Shown here one piece after another: positions 50,192 through 60,233 of a DNA stretch of 64,000 bases. A program made the position numbers and the translations under genes. Location: assembly GCF_002218025.2 (NCBI RefSeq), contig NZ_AP018681.1, positions 1,116,001-1,180,000 of the forward strand, written 5' to 3'. This DNA comes from Vibrio casei. GTDB lineage: Bacteria; Pseudomonadota; Gammaproteobacteria; Enterobacterales; Vibrionaceae. Under the pieces are notes generated by a model. That model saw nothing but the letters and a program-made list of their open reading frames with translations. It was not told the DNA's origin and ran no database searches. How positions within the stretch are numbered: position 1 is the stretch's first letter; each line of letters begins with the position of its first letter.

Positions 50192-50780
50192 AAATTATTC
50201 AGTACGTTGAAATCGGTGAATTGGCATCCCTAGTAAAGAATGGGGCATAAATGAGTTTATCTCCCCGTTTCCATCACATGAACTTAGGCGAAGAAAGTAT
50301 GAAATCTCGCTTTCACTGATTATTATTGATGTGAAAGATCCCGGATAATTCGTTCCTCATTTCCGGGATGACGACCTTCAGGGTTAGCGAAAAATTTGGA
50401 GCTTGCAGCATGAAATGAGTCTACCCACTGGTCATGCCGCACATGAACCTAAGCGAAAAAGATGCAGGATTTCGCTTTCACGCTAATATCATCACTTAAA
50501 CCGCGATAAACCTTACTATTGAGTAAAAAATCACTACTCATCCACCGCTCTCTCACCCTCTTTGCTCCCTCTTGCTTTAAAAATAACCATTACATCCATA
50601 ACAATTATTATTTTAAATAAATATTTTACGAACCTTTATTTCACTGAAAAATAACAAATTTATATCAAAAAAGACAAACCGCGACCAACAACTACCAATA
50701 TATTCATTTGAGGTCTAAACATTTTATGTGTAGCATTATCGTTAATTAACCGTTCAATAAAAAATAAATGGGTACGAAAT
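50192..50780. other. Repeat-bearing non-coding gap upstream of betI
   Basis: No credible gene. It contains two related 42-nt copies beginning CACATGAAC (50275-50316 and 50440-50481, about 31 of 42 identical) and a hairpin CCCGG (50341-50345)/CCGGG (near 50366) followed by ATGACGACC. This resembles dispersed intergenic repeats. The last 40 bp hold GTTAATTAAC (50741-50750) and CGTTCAAT, a possible BetI half-site. Confidence 0.55.
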
Positions 50781-51383
50781 ATGCCGAAAGTTGGAATGCC
50801 TGATATTAGAAAACCGCAGTTAGTCAAAGCCACTATGGCGGTGATTGAAAGAGTGGGTTTGCATAGCGCGAGTATTTCGCTCATCAGTAAAGAAGCGGGC
50901 GTATCCACTGGCATCATTAACCATTATTTCGGCGGTAAACATGGGTTATTAGAAGAAACGATGCGAGCGATCTTAAGAGAGCTTTCCGACACAGTAAAAA
51001 TCAAATTGAGTGGACTACCAGCCGATGCTCATCAACAACGCATTATTGGTATTGTGAACGCCAACTTTGAAGGCTTTCAAGCGGAAAACAAAGTGGCCAA
51101 AACATGGTTAGCATTCTGGTCTTACTCTATGCACGACGCCCAGTTAAAAAGGCTTCAACGCGTCAATGAGCAGCGTTTACTTTCGCACTTACGAATTGAA
51201 TTAAAAGCGCTACTACCCGATGAACAAGCGAATTTAGTAGCCCATGGCATTGCGTCTTTAATCGATGGTATCTGGCTTCGTGGCACATTAAACCCAGAAG
51301 GTATTGATGCAGAAAAAGCGCGAGAAATCATCAATGATTATTTAGATAAACAACTTGCTTTTTATCACCCATCTTCACTTTAA
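50781..51383 (+). CDS. betI: Choline-responsive TetR-family repressor BetI
   Basis: A 200-aa repressor. The HTH follows the conserved opening [64 protein letters not shown], and the ligand domain has [32 protein letters not shown]. Choline releases it from the bet promoter. It is first in betI-betB-betA-choXWV and controls its own operon. Confidence 0.97.
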   Translation: MPKVGMPDIRKPQLVKATMAVIERVGLHSASISLISKEAGVSTGIINHYFGGKHGLLEETMRAILRELSDTVKIKLSGLPADAHQQRIIGIVNANFEGFQAENKVAKTWLAFWSYSMHDAQLKRLQRVNEQRLLSHLRIELKALLPDEQANLVAHGIASLIDGIWLRGTLNPEGIDAEKAREIINDYLDKQLAFYHPSSL

Positions 51384-51407
51384 ATTCTCAAATTAATAGG
51401 CTTTCAC

Positions 51408-52868
51408 ATGACAACTCCAACACTTTATATCGATGGTCAATTAACCTCTTCGACTTCAGGTGAGACTTTCACCAACTACAACCCAGCAACGGGTAAAGCT
51501 ATCTCGCAAATTGGTCAAGCCTCTCAAAGTGACTTAAACACAGCGATAGAATCGGCCAAACAAGGCTTTCAAATCTGGTCGAAAATGAGCGCGGTTGAGC
51601 GAAGCCGAATTCTATTAAAAGCGGTTGAAATCCTTAGAGCACGAAACGATGAACTCGCAGAGCTAGAAGTCGCCGATACCGGCAAGCCACTACAAGAAGC
51701 ACTGGAAGTCGATATTGTTACCGGCGCGGATGTGATTGAATATTACGCCAACCTCGCTCCAAGCTTACAAGGTGAACAACAACCCCTTAATGAGCAGCAG
51801 TTTTTCTATACTCGCCGTGAACCTTTAGGCATCTGTGCGGGCATTGGTGCGTGGAACTACCCCATTCAAATCGCTATGTGGAAATCAGCACCTGCGCTTG
51901 CGGCTGGTAATGCGATGATTTTTAAACCATCTGAAGAAACCCCATTATCGGTACTCAAACTGGCTGAAATTTTTACCGAAGCTGGCGTTCCAGATGGTGT
52001 CTTTAATGTCCTTCAAGGGGATTATCGTGTCGGTCAAATGCTGACTGCTCATCCTGATATTGCCAAAGTCTCGTTCACTGGTGAATCCGGTACCGGTAAG
52101 GCCGTGATGGGCGATAGTGCTAAAACCTTAAAATCCGTCACCATGGAGCTGGGGGGCAAGTCACCTTTAGTTATCTTTGATGATGCCAAACTAGACCAAG
52201 CCGTATCGGCGGCCATGGTGGCAAACTTTTACACTCAAGGTGAAGTCTGTACTCACGGCACTCGAGTCTTTGTTCATGAAGCCATGTATGACGATTTCAT
52301 TGCTCAATTAAAAGCGCGCACTGAAAAGATGATTGTTGGCGATCCGATGGATATCAACACACAAGTCGGTTCACTGATTTCAAAAGAACATTTAGGCAAG
52401 GTATTAAGCGCGATTGAAGCGGCAAAACAAAGTGGTGCAACCTTACTAACCGGTGGTTACCAAGTGACGGATAAGGGGTTAGAAAACGGTAACTTTGTTG
52501 CCCCGACGGTGTTTATTGATTGCGATGACAACATGACACATGTTCAGCAAGAGATCTTTGGCCCAGTAATGTCAGTGCTTAAATTCAGTGATGAAGATGA
52601 AGTGATTCAACGTGCTAACGCCACTGAATTTGGTCTAGCTGCCGGCATTTTCACGCAAAACCTATCACGTGCACACCGCGTTATTCACCAAATGCTAGCC
52701 GGTATTTGCTGGATCAACACTTGGGGTAACTCCCCTGCTGAAATGCCAGTAGGTGGTTATAAGCATTCCGGTATTGGCCGCGAAAATGGTGCTGAAACAC
52801 TGCATCATTATACCCAAACCAAAAGTGTATTGGTTCACTTAGGTGACTTCGAAAGCCCTTATGCTTAA
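51408..52868 (+). CDS. betB: Betaine aldehyde dehydrogenase
   Basis: Oxidises betaine aldehyde to glycine betaine with NAD(P). It has 486 aa, the usual length. [38 protein letters not shown] contains the general-base Glu near 247, and the nucleophilic Cys is near 281 in [38 protein letters not shown] is near the end. It lies 24 bp after betI. Second step of the choline to glycine-betaine pathway, an osmoprotectant for a marine cell. Confidence 0.97.
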   Translation: MTTPTLYIDGQLTSSTSGETFTNYNPATGKAISQIGQASQSDLNTAIESAKQGFQIWSKMSAVERSRILLKAVEILRARNDELAELEVADTGKPLQEALEVDIVTGADVIEYYANLAPSLQGEQQPLNEQQFFYTRREPLGICAGIGAWNYPIQIAMWKSAPALAAGNAMIFKPSEETPLSVLKLAEIFTEAGVPDGVFNVLQGDYRVGQMLTAHPDIAKVSFTGESGTGKAVMGDSAKTLKSVTMELGGKSPLVIFDDAKLDQAVSAAMVANFYTQGEVCTHGTRVFVHEAMYDDFIAQLKARTEKMIVGDPMDINTQVGSLISKEHLGKVLSAIEAAKQSGATLLTGGYQVTDKGLENGNFVAPTVFIDCDDNMTHVQQEIFGPVMSVLKFSDEDEVIQRANATEFGLAAGIFTQNLSRAHRVIHQMLAGICWINTWGNSPAEMPVGGYKHSGIGRENGAETLHHYTQTKSVLVHLGDFESPYA

Positions 52869-52963
52869 GACACCCCATCACCTCGAAATCAATCTATTGG
52901 TCGGTGCATAACTCCACCGACTTTCTAATCGATACTCTCTAAAAGAGAGCGGAGACGACTCTT

Positions 52964-54664
52964 ATGCAACAACGCTACGATTATATTATCGTCGGCGCGG
53001 GTTCGGCCGGCTGTGTACTTGCCGACAGACTCAGCGAATCAGGCGAACATCAGGTCCTGTTATTAGAAGCTGGTGGCAGTGATAAAAGCATTTTCATTCA
53101 AATGCCGACCGCACTTTCTTATCCGATGAACAGCGATAAGTACGCTTGGCAATTTGAAACCAAGGCAGAAGCTGGTCTTGATGGTCGTCAATTACATTGT
53201 CCGCGCGGCAAAGTGCTCGGCGGTAGCTCTTCGATTAACGGTATGGTTTATGTCCGTGGTCATGCTTGTGATTTTGACCAGTGGGAAGAATCCGGCGCAC
53301 AAGGTTGGAATTACCAAAACTGTTTACCTTACTTCCGTAAAGCGGAAAGCTGGATGGCAGGCGGAAATGATTATCGTGGTGGCAACGGTCCTGTCGGAAC
53401 ATGCAACGGTAATGACATGGAGCGTAACCCTTTATACCAAGCCTTTATTGAGGCGGGTAAAGAAGCCGGTTACCCAGAAACGCAAGATTACAACGCCTAC
53501 CAACAAGAAGGCTTTGGCCCGATGCACATGACGGTGGATGGCGGCGTACGCGCTTCAACCTCTAATGCCTACTTAAAACGCGCTCTTAAACGCACAAATC
53601 TGACGTTATTAAAAGGGATTGTGGCGCATAAAGTCTTACTTGAAGGTAAAACGGCTTGCGGAATCGAGTATGAGAAATCTGGGAAAATACACAAGGTTTA
53701 CGCCGAGAAAGAAGTTATCTCGAGCGCCGGTTCAATTGGTTCGGTTCAACTGTTGCAACTCTCGGGTATCGGGGCCCGCGACACATTGAAAAAGTCGGGG
53801 GTAGACATTAAACATGAATTACCCGGCGTGGGTGAAAATCTGCAAGATCACTTAGAAGTCTATTTTCAATACGAATGTAAAGAACCCATCACGCTAAACA
53901 GCAAACTAGGTTTAGTCAGTAAAGGCTTAATTGGCGCAGAATGGATCATCAAACGTACCGGTTTAGGCGCGACCAACCATTTTGAATCGTGTGCATTTAT
54001 CCGCTCACGTAAAGGTTTGAAGTGGCCAAATATTCAATACCACTTTTTACCCGCTGCAATGCGTTATGACGGTCAAGCGGCCTTTGATGGCCATGGATTT
54101 CAAGTACACGTAGGTCCAAACAAACCCGAAAGCCGTGGCCGTGTCGCCATAGAATCAAGCGATCCTAACGCCAAGCCTAGCATTGAATTTAACTACATTT
54201 CGACCGAGCAAGATCGTCAAGATTGGCGTGACTGCATTCGCCTTACTCGTGAAATTTTAGCTCAGCCTGCAATGGACACATTCCGAGGCACCGAAATTCA
54301 GCCCGGCATTGAGGTTGAGTCTGATCAGGCGATTGATCAATGGGTCAAACAAAACGTAGAAAGTGCTTATCACCCTTCCTGTACCTGCAAAATGGGTGCT
54401 AACCATGATCCAATGGCGGTGGTAGATGAGCAATGCCGCGTGATCGGCATTGAGAATCTACGTGTGGTTGATTCTTCTATTTTTCCGATTATCCCTAACG
54501 GCAATTTAAACGCACCAACCATCATGGTGGCAGAGCGTGCTGCGGATATGATTTTAGGTAAACGCCTACTCGAATCAAATAACGTGTCGGTATGGATAGC
54601 ACCTAACTGGCAAGAAACACAGCGCAATAGCGCACCAATACGCAATTTAACGACTGAACAATAA
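52964..54664 (+). CDS. betA: Choline dehydrogenase
   Basis: A 566-aa FAD-dependent GMC oxidoreductase that oxidises choline to betaine aldehyde at the inner membrane. The dinucleotide-binding motif [19 protein letters not shown] is at the start, followed by GMC signatures [28 protein letters not shown] and [18 protein letters not shown]. The active-site His is at about residue 470 in [12 protein letters not shown]. It is 95 bp after betB. Confidence 0.97.
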   Translation: MQQRYDYIIVGAGSAGCVLADRLSESGEHQVLLLEAGGSDKSIFIQMPTALSYPMNSDKYAWQFETKAEAGLDGRQLHCPRGKVLGGSSSINGMVYVRGHACDFDQWEESGAQGWNYQNCLPYFRKAESWMAGGNDYRGGNGPVGTCNGNDMERNPLYQAFIEAGKEAGYPETQDYNAYQQEGFGPMHMTVDGGVRASTSNAYLKRALKRTNLTLLKGIVAHKVLLEGKTACGIEYEKSGKIHKVYAEKEVISSAGSIGSVQLLQLSGIGARDTLKKSGVDIKHELPGVGENLQDHLEVYFQYECKEPITLNSKLGLVSKGLIGAEWIIKRTGLGATNHFESCAFIRSRKGLKWPNIQYHFLPAAMRYDGQAAFDGHGFQVHVGPNKPESRGRVAIESSDPNAKPSIEFNYISTEQDRQDWRDCIRLTREILAQPAMDTFRGTEIQPGIEVESDQAIDQWVKQNVESAYHPSCTCKMGANHDPMAVVDEQCRVIGIENLRVVDSSIFPIIPNGNLNAPTIMVAERAADMILGKRLLESNNVSVWIAPNWQETQRNSAPIRNLTTEQ

Positions 54665-54693
54665 CAGTAAGTTACTCATCATAAGGATTGATT

Positions 54694-55641
54694 ATGTCAC
54701 TGAAAAAGAAAACTTTAATAACTCTTGGCTTTACTTCATTGGCCGCGTTTAATGCTCAAGCCGCCAACCAATGTGAAACCGTTCGATTTTCAGATGTAGG
54801 TTGGACCGACATTACTGCAACCACCGCGGTCACCTCAGAGTTATTAAAAGGTATGGGATACCAAACTGAAACCGAGCTCCTTTCCGTTCCGGTTACTTAC
54901 TCTTCTATGGCCAATGGCGATATTGATGTATTTCTTGGTAACTGGATGCCGACCATGGAAAACGACATCAAAAAATACCGTGAAGCTGGCACAGTAGAAA
55001 GCGTTCGCGCCAACCTAGAAGGCGCAAAATACACCTTAGCAGTACCGAAATATGTGTATGACGCTGGTGTAAAAACGTTTGCCGATATCGCTAAAAATGC
55101 CGACAAATTTAACGACCGTATCTACGGCATTGAACCGGGCAACGATGGTAATCGCCTACTGCAAAGCATGATTGATCAAAATGCTTTTGATTTAAAAGAC
55201 TTCCGTTTAGTGGAATCAAGTGAAGCTGGCATGGTGTCACAAGTCACTCGCGCAGTACGCCGTAATCAATGGATTGTTTACCTAGGTTGGGCGCCTCACC
55301 CAATGAACAGCAAAGTTGACATGAAATACCTTGCCGGTGGTGATGACTTCTTTGGCCCTAACTACGGCGGTGCCAGTGTGCATACTAACGTTCGCCAAGG
55401 TTATTTATCGCAATGTCCAAATGTTGGCAATTTATTAAAAGATTTGAAATTTAGCCTTGAGATGGAAAACCAGATCATGAACTCCATTTTGAACGAAAAC
55501 AAAAAACCGGCTATCGCTGCTCGTGAGTGGTTAGAACAACACCCAGAACAAATTCAAACGTGGCTGAAAACGGTCAAAACACTCGATGGCAAACCTGCCG
55601 CGCCCGCGGTTATTCAATATTTAAACAATGTTGATGCGTAA
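54694..55641 (+). CDS. choX: Choline ABC transporter substrate-binding protein
   Basis: A 315-aa periplasmic protein with a signal peptide ending AQAA. NQCETVRFSDVGWTDITATTAVTSELLKGMGYQTETELLSVPVTYSSMANGDIDVFLGNWMPTMENDI contains the aromatic residues that form a cation-binding cage in this OpuAC/ProX-related family. IYGIEPGNDGNRLLQSMI and LGWAPHPMNSKVDMKYL follow. The ATG at 54694 has AAGGA upstream; a TTG two codons earlier is less likely. It feeds choline to the bet enzymes. A terminator-like hairpin follows, before choW. Confidence 0.92.
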   Translation: MSLKKKTLITLGFTSLAAFNAQAANQCETVRFSDVGWTDITATTAVTSELLKGMGYQTETELLSVPVTYSSMANGDIDVFLGNWMPTMENDIKKYREAGTVESVRANLEGAKYTLAVPKYVYDAGVKTFADIAKNADKFNDRIYGIEPGNDGNRLLQSMIDQNAFDLKDFRLVESSEAGMVSQVTRAVRRNQWIVYLGWAPHPMNSKVDMKYLAGGDDFFGPNYGGASVHTNVRQGYLSQCPNVGNLLKDLKFSLEMENQIMNSILNENKKPAIAAREWLEQHPEQIQTWLKTVKTLDGKPAAPAVIQYLNNVDA

Positions 55642-55687
55642 ACCGTCGTAAAGAGAAAACCGCGTAATACCAGCAATATCAGAAGTT

Positions 55688-55705
55688 AAGCCATGCAGGC
55701 TTTTT
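55688..55705 (+). terminator. Terminator-like hairpin between choX and choW
   Basis: AAGCC-ATGCA-GGCTT followed by T at 55101-55105-type spacing (55688-55705). A second stem CTGGCG/CGCCAG lies at 55731-55752. It could reduce choWV relative to choX. Confidence 0.55.
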
Positions 55706-55765
55706 AACATTCTCAGTACAAGTAATAGGACTGGCGGGTGCAAGCTCGCCAGATAAGGCAATACA

Positions 55766-56611
55766 TTGAACTTTATAACGGATCATAAAATCCCACTCGG
55801 ACACTGGATGGAAATTGTTGTTGATTGGCTCACGGTAAATGCCGCCAGTTTCTTCGATGCCATTTCCATTTTCCTTGAAACCATCATCACCTGTTTAGTC
55901 GACGTATTTCAATGGATGCCACCCGCTGTTCCCATTGCAATTACGGCCGCATTAGCGTGGTATTTACACCGTAAATTATCCTTAGTCGTGTTCATCATTG
56001 CAGCCTTACTGCTGATTTTAAATATGGGCTATTGGCAAGAAATGCTGGAAACCTTTGTTCTCGTCTTTGCGGCGACAACGATTTCCGTATTAATTGGCGT
56101 TCCTCTTGGGATCATGGCCGCGCACCGCCCTTGGTTGTATACCATCATGCGTCCTATTTTAGATTTAATGCAAACCGTTCCGACCTTTGTTTACCTTATT
56201 CCAACCTTAGTTTTATTTGGTTTAGGTATTGTTCCAGGGTTAATTTCGACCATTATTTTCGCCATCGCCGCGCCAATTCGTTTGACCTATTTAGGCATTA
56301 TTAAAGTGCCAGAAGAATTGGTCGAAGCCGGTAAAGCCTTTGGGGCGAGTCGCATGAAATTATTGTTTAAAGTGGAACTGCCTGCCGCGCTGCCAAGCAT
56401 TATGGCGGGAGTAACACAATGCATCATGTTGTCACTTTCAATGGTGGTTGTCGCGGCACTCGTCGGCGCTGATGGGCTAGGAAAACCGGTTATCCGAGCA
56501 CTCAATACCGTGAATATTTCACAAGGCTTTGAAGCGGGTTTAGCGATTGTATTGGTCGCGATTATTTTGGATCGCCTGTGTAAAACCCCCAACCAAACCA
56601 AAGAGGGATAA
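55766..56611 (+). CDS. choW: Choline ABC transporter permease
   Basis: A 281-aa permease with six or seven helices. It belongs to the BPD_transp_1 group: LVFAATTISVLIGVPLGIMAAHRPWLYTIMRPILDLMQTVPTFVYLIPTLVLFGLGIVPGLISTIIFAIAAPIRLTYLGI, and the EAA loop EELVEAGKAFGASRMKLLFKVELPAALPSIMAG that docks to the ATPase. The open frame begins with TTG at 55766 (MNFITDHKIPLG), the usual N-terminal sequence of the family. The first ATG (55808) would remove 14 residues. Confidence 0.92.
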   Translation: MNFITDHKIPLGHWMEIVVDWLTVNAASFFDAISIFLETIITCLVDVFQWMPPAVPIAITAALAWYLHRKLSLVVFIIAALLLILNMGYWQEMLETFVLVFAATTISVLIGVPLGIMAAHRPWLYTIMRPILDLMQTVPTFVYLIPTLVLFGLGIVPGLISTIIFAIAAPIRLTYLGIIKVPEELVEAGKAFGASRMKLLFKVELPAALPSIMAGVTQCIMLSLSMVVVAALVGADGLGKPVIRALNTVNISQGFEAGLAIVLVAIILDRLCKTPNQTKEG

Positions 56612-56613
56612 TC

Positions 56614-57852
56614 ATGAACTCAATTAATATTAAAAACCTTGATGTGGTCTTTGGTAACAACCCTAATCAAGCTCTCGATTTACTGGATCAAGGACAATCA
56701 CGCCAAGATATTATTGACCAAACCGGTCAAGTGGTTGGCGTCGATGATGTGAGCATTAGCGTTAAAGAAGGTGAGATTTGTGTTCTTATGGGGCTATCGG
56801 GCTCTGGGAAATCAAGCTTATTACGTGCGGTGAATGGCCTGAATACCATTTCGCGTGGATCATTAGAAATCAAAGATGGTGATACTCTCGTTGATCTCGC
56901 CAATTGCGATAAATCAACGCTGCGCCACTTACGTACTCATCGAGTATCAATGGTATTCCAAAAATTTGCTTTAATGCCATGGCTAACTGTACTCGATAAT
57001 GTTGCGTTTGGCTTAGAAATGAAAGGAATGAGCAAATCCGAACGCCGTAAAAAAGCGCGTGAACAATTGGAAATGGTGAGCCTAGCAGAATGGGCAGATA
57101 AACACCCACACGAGTTGTCTGGCGGTATGCAGCAGCGTGTCGGTCTCGCCCGCGCTTTTGCGATGGATACCGATATATTGCTAATGGATGAACCCTTTTC
57201 AGCGTTGGATCCATTAATTCGTGCGCAACTACAAGATGAATTACTCGAGCTGCAAACCAAGCTCAATAAAACCATTTTGTTTGTTAGCCATGACTTAGAT
57301 GAAGCTCTAAAAATTGGTAATAACATTGCGATTATGGAGTCAGGTCGATTAATCCAACACGGCACGCCAGAGGAAATCGTCTTAGCGCCTAAAACTCAAT
57401 ACGTGAAAGATTTTGTGGCGCACACAAACCCACTTAACGTATTAAAAGGCAGCTCATTAATGATACCAGTAAGCGATTTAGCCTTCTCTAATAATGAAAT
57501 TGAGATCTGCTCACACTCAGACATTCATTTGAAAAAAACAAAAGCTTCATTATCGGTAGAATCACTTGAAATTATCAGTGAGAAACCGCTCACTTTAGTT
57601 GATTGGCAGACGACAGAAATGTCACTTGAAGAAATCAATGCCAGTATGCTCATTACCGCAAGCCCAGACATTACTATGCGTGATGCCATTGAGCTAAAAA
57701 ACCGCACCGCCCACCCAGTACTTATGGTGGAAAATAATCAGTTAGTGGGCATGTTAAGTGATAGTGAATTCTATAATGCGTTATTAGGTAATTACCAAGC
57801 ACTAGAGCAAACACAAAATAAACCGTTGGATAGCAGCACTAGCGCCGCTTAA
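56614..57852 (+). CDS. choV: Choline ABC transporter ATP-binding protein
   Basis: A 412-aa ATPase of the ProV type. Walker A is GLSGSGKSSLLRAVNGL, the signature is LSGGMQQRVGLARAFAMD, and Walker B is ILLMDEPFSALDP. A C-terminal extension of about 130 residues ends in a CBS-like half (LITASPDITMRDAIELKNRTAHPVLMVENNQLVGMLSDSEFYNALLG), which may sense ionic strength as in OpuA. It starts 2 bp after choW and is the end of the operon. Confidence 0.94.
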   Translation: MNSINIKNLDVVFGNNPNQALDLLDQGQSRQDIIDQTGQVVGVDDVSISVKEGEICVLMGLSGSGKSSLLRAVNGLNTISRGSLEIKDGDTLVDLANCDKSTLRHLRTHRVSMVFQKFALMPWLTVLDNVAFGLEMKGMSKSERRKKAREQLEMVSLAEWADKHPHELSGGMQQRVGLARAFAMDTDILLMDEPFSALDPLIRAQLQDELLELQTKLNKTILFVSHDLDEALKIGNNIAIMESGRLIQHGTPEEIVLAPKTQYVKDFVAHTNPLNVLKGSSLMIPVSDLAFSNNEIEICSHSDIHLKKTKASLSVESLEIISEKPLTLVDWQTTEMSLEEINASMLITASPDITMRDAIELKNRTAHPVLMVENNQLVGMLSDSEFYNALLGNYQALEQTQNKPLDSSTSAA

Positions 57853-57901
57853 ACTCTATCCATCTGAAACCCTATTCATCTAAAAACTTATACAGCAAAA
57901 A

Positions 57902-57953
57902 AGCCCGTCTTCTTCTTTTAATTAAAAAAGACGTTGATTAAAGAAGACGGGCT
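57902..57953. terminator. Bidirectional terminator of the bet-cho operon
   Basis: AGCCCGTCTTCTT (57902-57914) and AAGAAGACGGGCT (57941-57953) form a 13-bp perfect stem between convergent genes. Confidence 0.85.
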
Positions 57954-57997
57954 CTCATTTGATTCACTATCACTTAGATAGAGAACATTTTCGTACA

Positions 57998-58378
57998 TTA
58001 CCGATTAGTATTGAGCTTTGCCACTTTACAACAATAATCAATAATCACTTGGTTGCCATCAATTTGAACATTTTGAATATCACCATCGATAATAATGCGA
58101 TTTTGTAAGTACACGACAGCGTTATCAGGGGCGATTTGTTGTTTTAATGACGGTAAAATAGTGTGGGCTTCAATATCTAACTGTTGAAAAAATCGGGTCA
58201 CAAACCCCTGAGTTAATTGCCCTTTCCCTCTGATCATTTCGGAGAATTCAACAACACCTACACCTAATCGTTTTGCCATATCCATTTGCGTTAAATGACG
58301 CTTTGCTTTTTGTGACATCCATAAATTGTATAAGGCTTCTCGATCTTGCTCTGTAAATTCCATGATGTCTCTATTCAT
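57998..58378 (-). CDS. Small XRE-type HTH protein
   Basis: A 126-aa protein. The N-terminal HTH-like segment (LWMSQKAKRHLTQMDMAKRLGVGVVEFSEMIRGKGQLTQGFVTRFFQQL) resembles XRE/phage Cro-type domains. A C-terminal beta-rich part follows (VVYLQNRIIIDGDIQNVQIDGNQVIIDYCCKVAKL) with a CC pair. Probably a transcriptional regulator; the target is unknown. The start may be the second ATG (58363), which has AGAG upstream. Confidence 0.7.
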   Translation of the reverse strand: MNRDIMEFTEQDREALYNLWMSQKAKRHLTQMDMAKRLGVGVVEFSEMIRGKGQLTQGFVTRFFQQLDIEAHTILPSLKQQIAPDNAVVYLQNRIIIDGDIQNVQIDGNQVIIDYCCKVAKLNTNR

Positions 58379-58524
58379 TACCTTTATTTATCATGTAACT
58401 AAAATGACAAAGTCACGTGAATACCTTGTCATTCAAACGTCAAGTTTTGTTCAGGGAATTTAAAAACAGATAAAAACGCTCTATTGCATCAATAACGAGG
58501 GCTTTCTTAAAAAGTATAGGGGAA

Positions 58525-59010
58525 TTAAGGTGCCGATGGCGTTTGAGTTATTGTTACTTTCACCTGACTTCTTGCTTGCAGCCACACACCACTCGCTTTC
58601 ATCAAATAGCCAAATCCCCCACCCAATAACAACGAAGGGATCACAATCTGCCAATGTCCATTAGCCGCAAACGTCGCGCATGCACCAATGAAGGTTCCAG
58701 GGATAAAACTCAGCCACTGTTTTTTAGCTTGAATACACATAAAGAAAGACACCATTGCTGTCAACACATAGCCAATAATATCACTGCCAAATTGCTGCGA
58801 ACCATGAATAATCACTAAAGCCCAACCTACCCCAGCTAAATTAGTCAGTAAGCTGATCCCTAGTCCTTTAATCCCTTGAGTTGGCGATGCAAAATAACTG
58901 GTGCACCCTAAAAAGCCCGCCCACGACAATAAACCTAAAGAAACCGCAACCCAGCCCCAAATGCCAGAAAGCAAACCTGTAGTAAGAGAAATCGCCAGAA
59001 GTGTTGACAT
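58525..59010 (-). CDS. DUF1097 (YcdZ-like) membrane protein
   Basis: A 161-aa protein with about five hydrophobic helices. It begins LLAISLTTGLLSGIWGWVAVSLGLLSWAGFLGCTSYFASP and ends with a short polar tail. This matches DUF1097, represented by E. coli YcdZ, of unknown function. GAGG lies before the ATG. No operon partner. Confidence 0.8.
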   Translation of the reverse strand: MSTLLAISLTTGLLSGIWGWVAVSLGLLSWAGFLGCTSYFASPTQGIKGLGISLLTNLAGVGWALVIIHGSQQFGSDIIGYVLTAMVSFFMCIQAKKQWLSFIPGTFIGACATFAANGHWQIVIPSLLLGGGFGYLMKASGVWLQARSQVKVTITQTPSAP

Positions 59011-59242
59011 GGTAAGGCCTCGCCACGGTTGATTGCCTTTACAACAACCAAAATAAATTTAAGCGAGCATACTAAAAGGGAATGGCATGATATTTAGAGA
59101 GATTGATCACAAAGTAATTGAAACAAAAATATTCATTACACCAAAGTGAGAATGCAAGCGATTAACTGGCTTGTATTCATAATAACACTTATAAACCAAC
59201 ACATTTATTGGTGCTAGATTCTTATCTCCTAACACCAATCAT

Positions 59243-60112
59243 CTATTTACGACGTTCCCACTGGGTTATAAATACAATGGATGCCATCATGATCGCGGCG
59301 CCCACCCATAAGTTGCCTGTCGGGATCCAACCAAATACTAACCAGCCCAAAAAAACATTAAATGGAAGTTTAGCAAGATCAAAAGGTTGAACAAATGAGG
59401 CATCGGCTACCGAGTAGGCTTTGACAATCGCCCATTGAGCTAAAGCGGTCATCACACCAGCACCAATCAATAATAGCCAAACCGTCCAACCGACAGGAGT
59501 TGACCATTCAGGGAGTGCCAAAAAGACATTAAATGGCGTTAACAACAGCAATAAATACACCACCATGGTCGAAGGTGAATCATTCACCGACATTTTCTTG
59601 ACCATAAGCGAATAACAAGCCCAAAAGAAAGCTGCTCCCACCGGTAACATGGTTGCCCAACTAAATGCATCCGACCAAGGTTCTAGAATGATCATTGCGC
59701 CGCCAAAGCCAGCCAATGTTGCCAGCCAACGTGCCCACCCCACCTTTTCTTTTAAGATAAGACCAGACCCTACCGTGGCAAACAAAGGAGAGGTCATCAA
59801 CAACGCAATACCTTGCCAAATGGGAACAGGATAGGCTAACGCCCAAAACCAAAGCTGAATGCCAATCACGGATAAAAAGACGCGAAAAGCATGCCACCAG
59901 AAATGTTGAGTATACAAAGACTTTCGAATGCCTAACGTTTTCAAATACGGCAGAATAGCCACCAACGCAATCGCATATTGAAGTAAAGCAACGGTGGTAG
60001 AAGGAAGAGAAAAAATAATACTAATATATTGAGCAATACTATTGACAAGGGCAAAAGATAAACCCGCGATCAGCATCCACGATGCACCCAAAACGGGTGA
60101 ATGATTGGACAT
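59243..60112 (-). CDS. EamA-family DMT transporter
   Basis: A 289-aa protein with ten helices and two EamA repeats: GASWMLIAGLSFALVNSIAQYISIIFSLPSTTVALLQYAIALVAILPYL, and AAFFWACYSLMVKKMSVNDSPSTMVVYLLLLLTPFNVFLALPEWSTP followed by SVADASFVQPFDLAKLPFNVFLGWLVFG. It is probably a metabolite exporter; the substrate is unknown. The start is the ATG at 60112 with GAGATG seven nt upstream; the longer frame to 60133 is less likely. Confidence 0.87.
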   Translation of the reverse strand: MSNHSPVLGASWMLIAGLSFALVNSIAQYISIIFSLPSTTVALLQYAIALVAILPYLKTLGIRKSLYTQHFWWHAFRVFLSVIGIQLWFWALAYPVPIWQGIALLMTSPLFATVGSGLILKEKVGWARWLATLAGFGGAMIILEPWSDAFSWATMLPVGAAFFWACYSLMVKKMSVNDSPSTMVVYLLLLLTPFNVFLALPEWSTPVGWTVWLLLIGAGVMTALAQWAIVKAYSVADASFVQPFDLAKLPFNVFLGWLVFGWIPTGNLWVGAAIMMASIVFITQWERRK

Positions 60113-60233
60113 AGTTAAACATCTCGTTAACAAAAAAGTAGGCTGATGATAAAGGGTAGAAAGCTAGATTACTAGGGCTGTTGATGTTTCGTAGCTTTCT
60201 ATACCTAATGCCAATGGCAAATTAACCAATGAC

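Noticed and set aside
59207..59239. Terminator ATTGGTG/CACCAAT after the EamA gene
   Set aside because: Stem of seven with a long loop and no T run on the coding strand.
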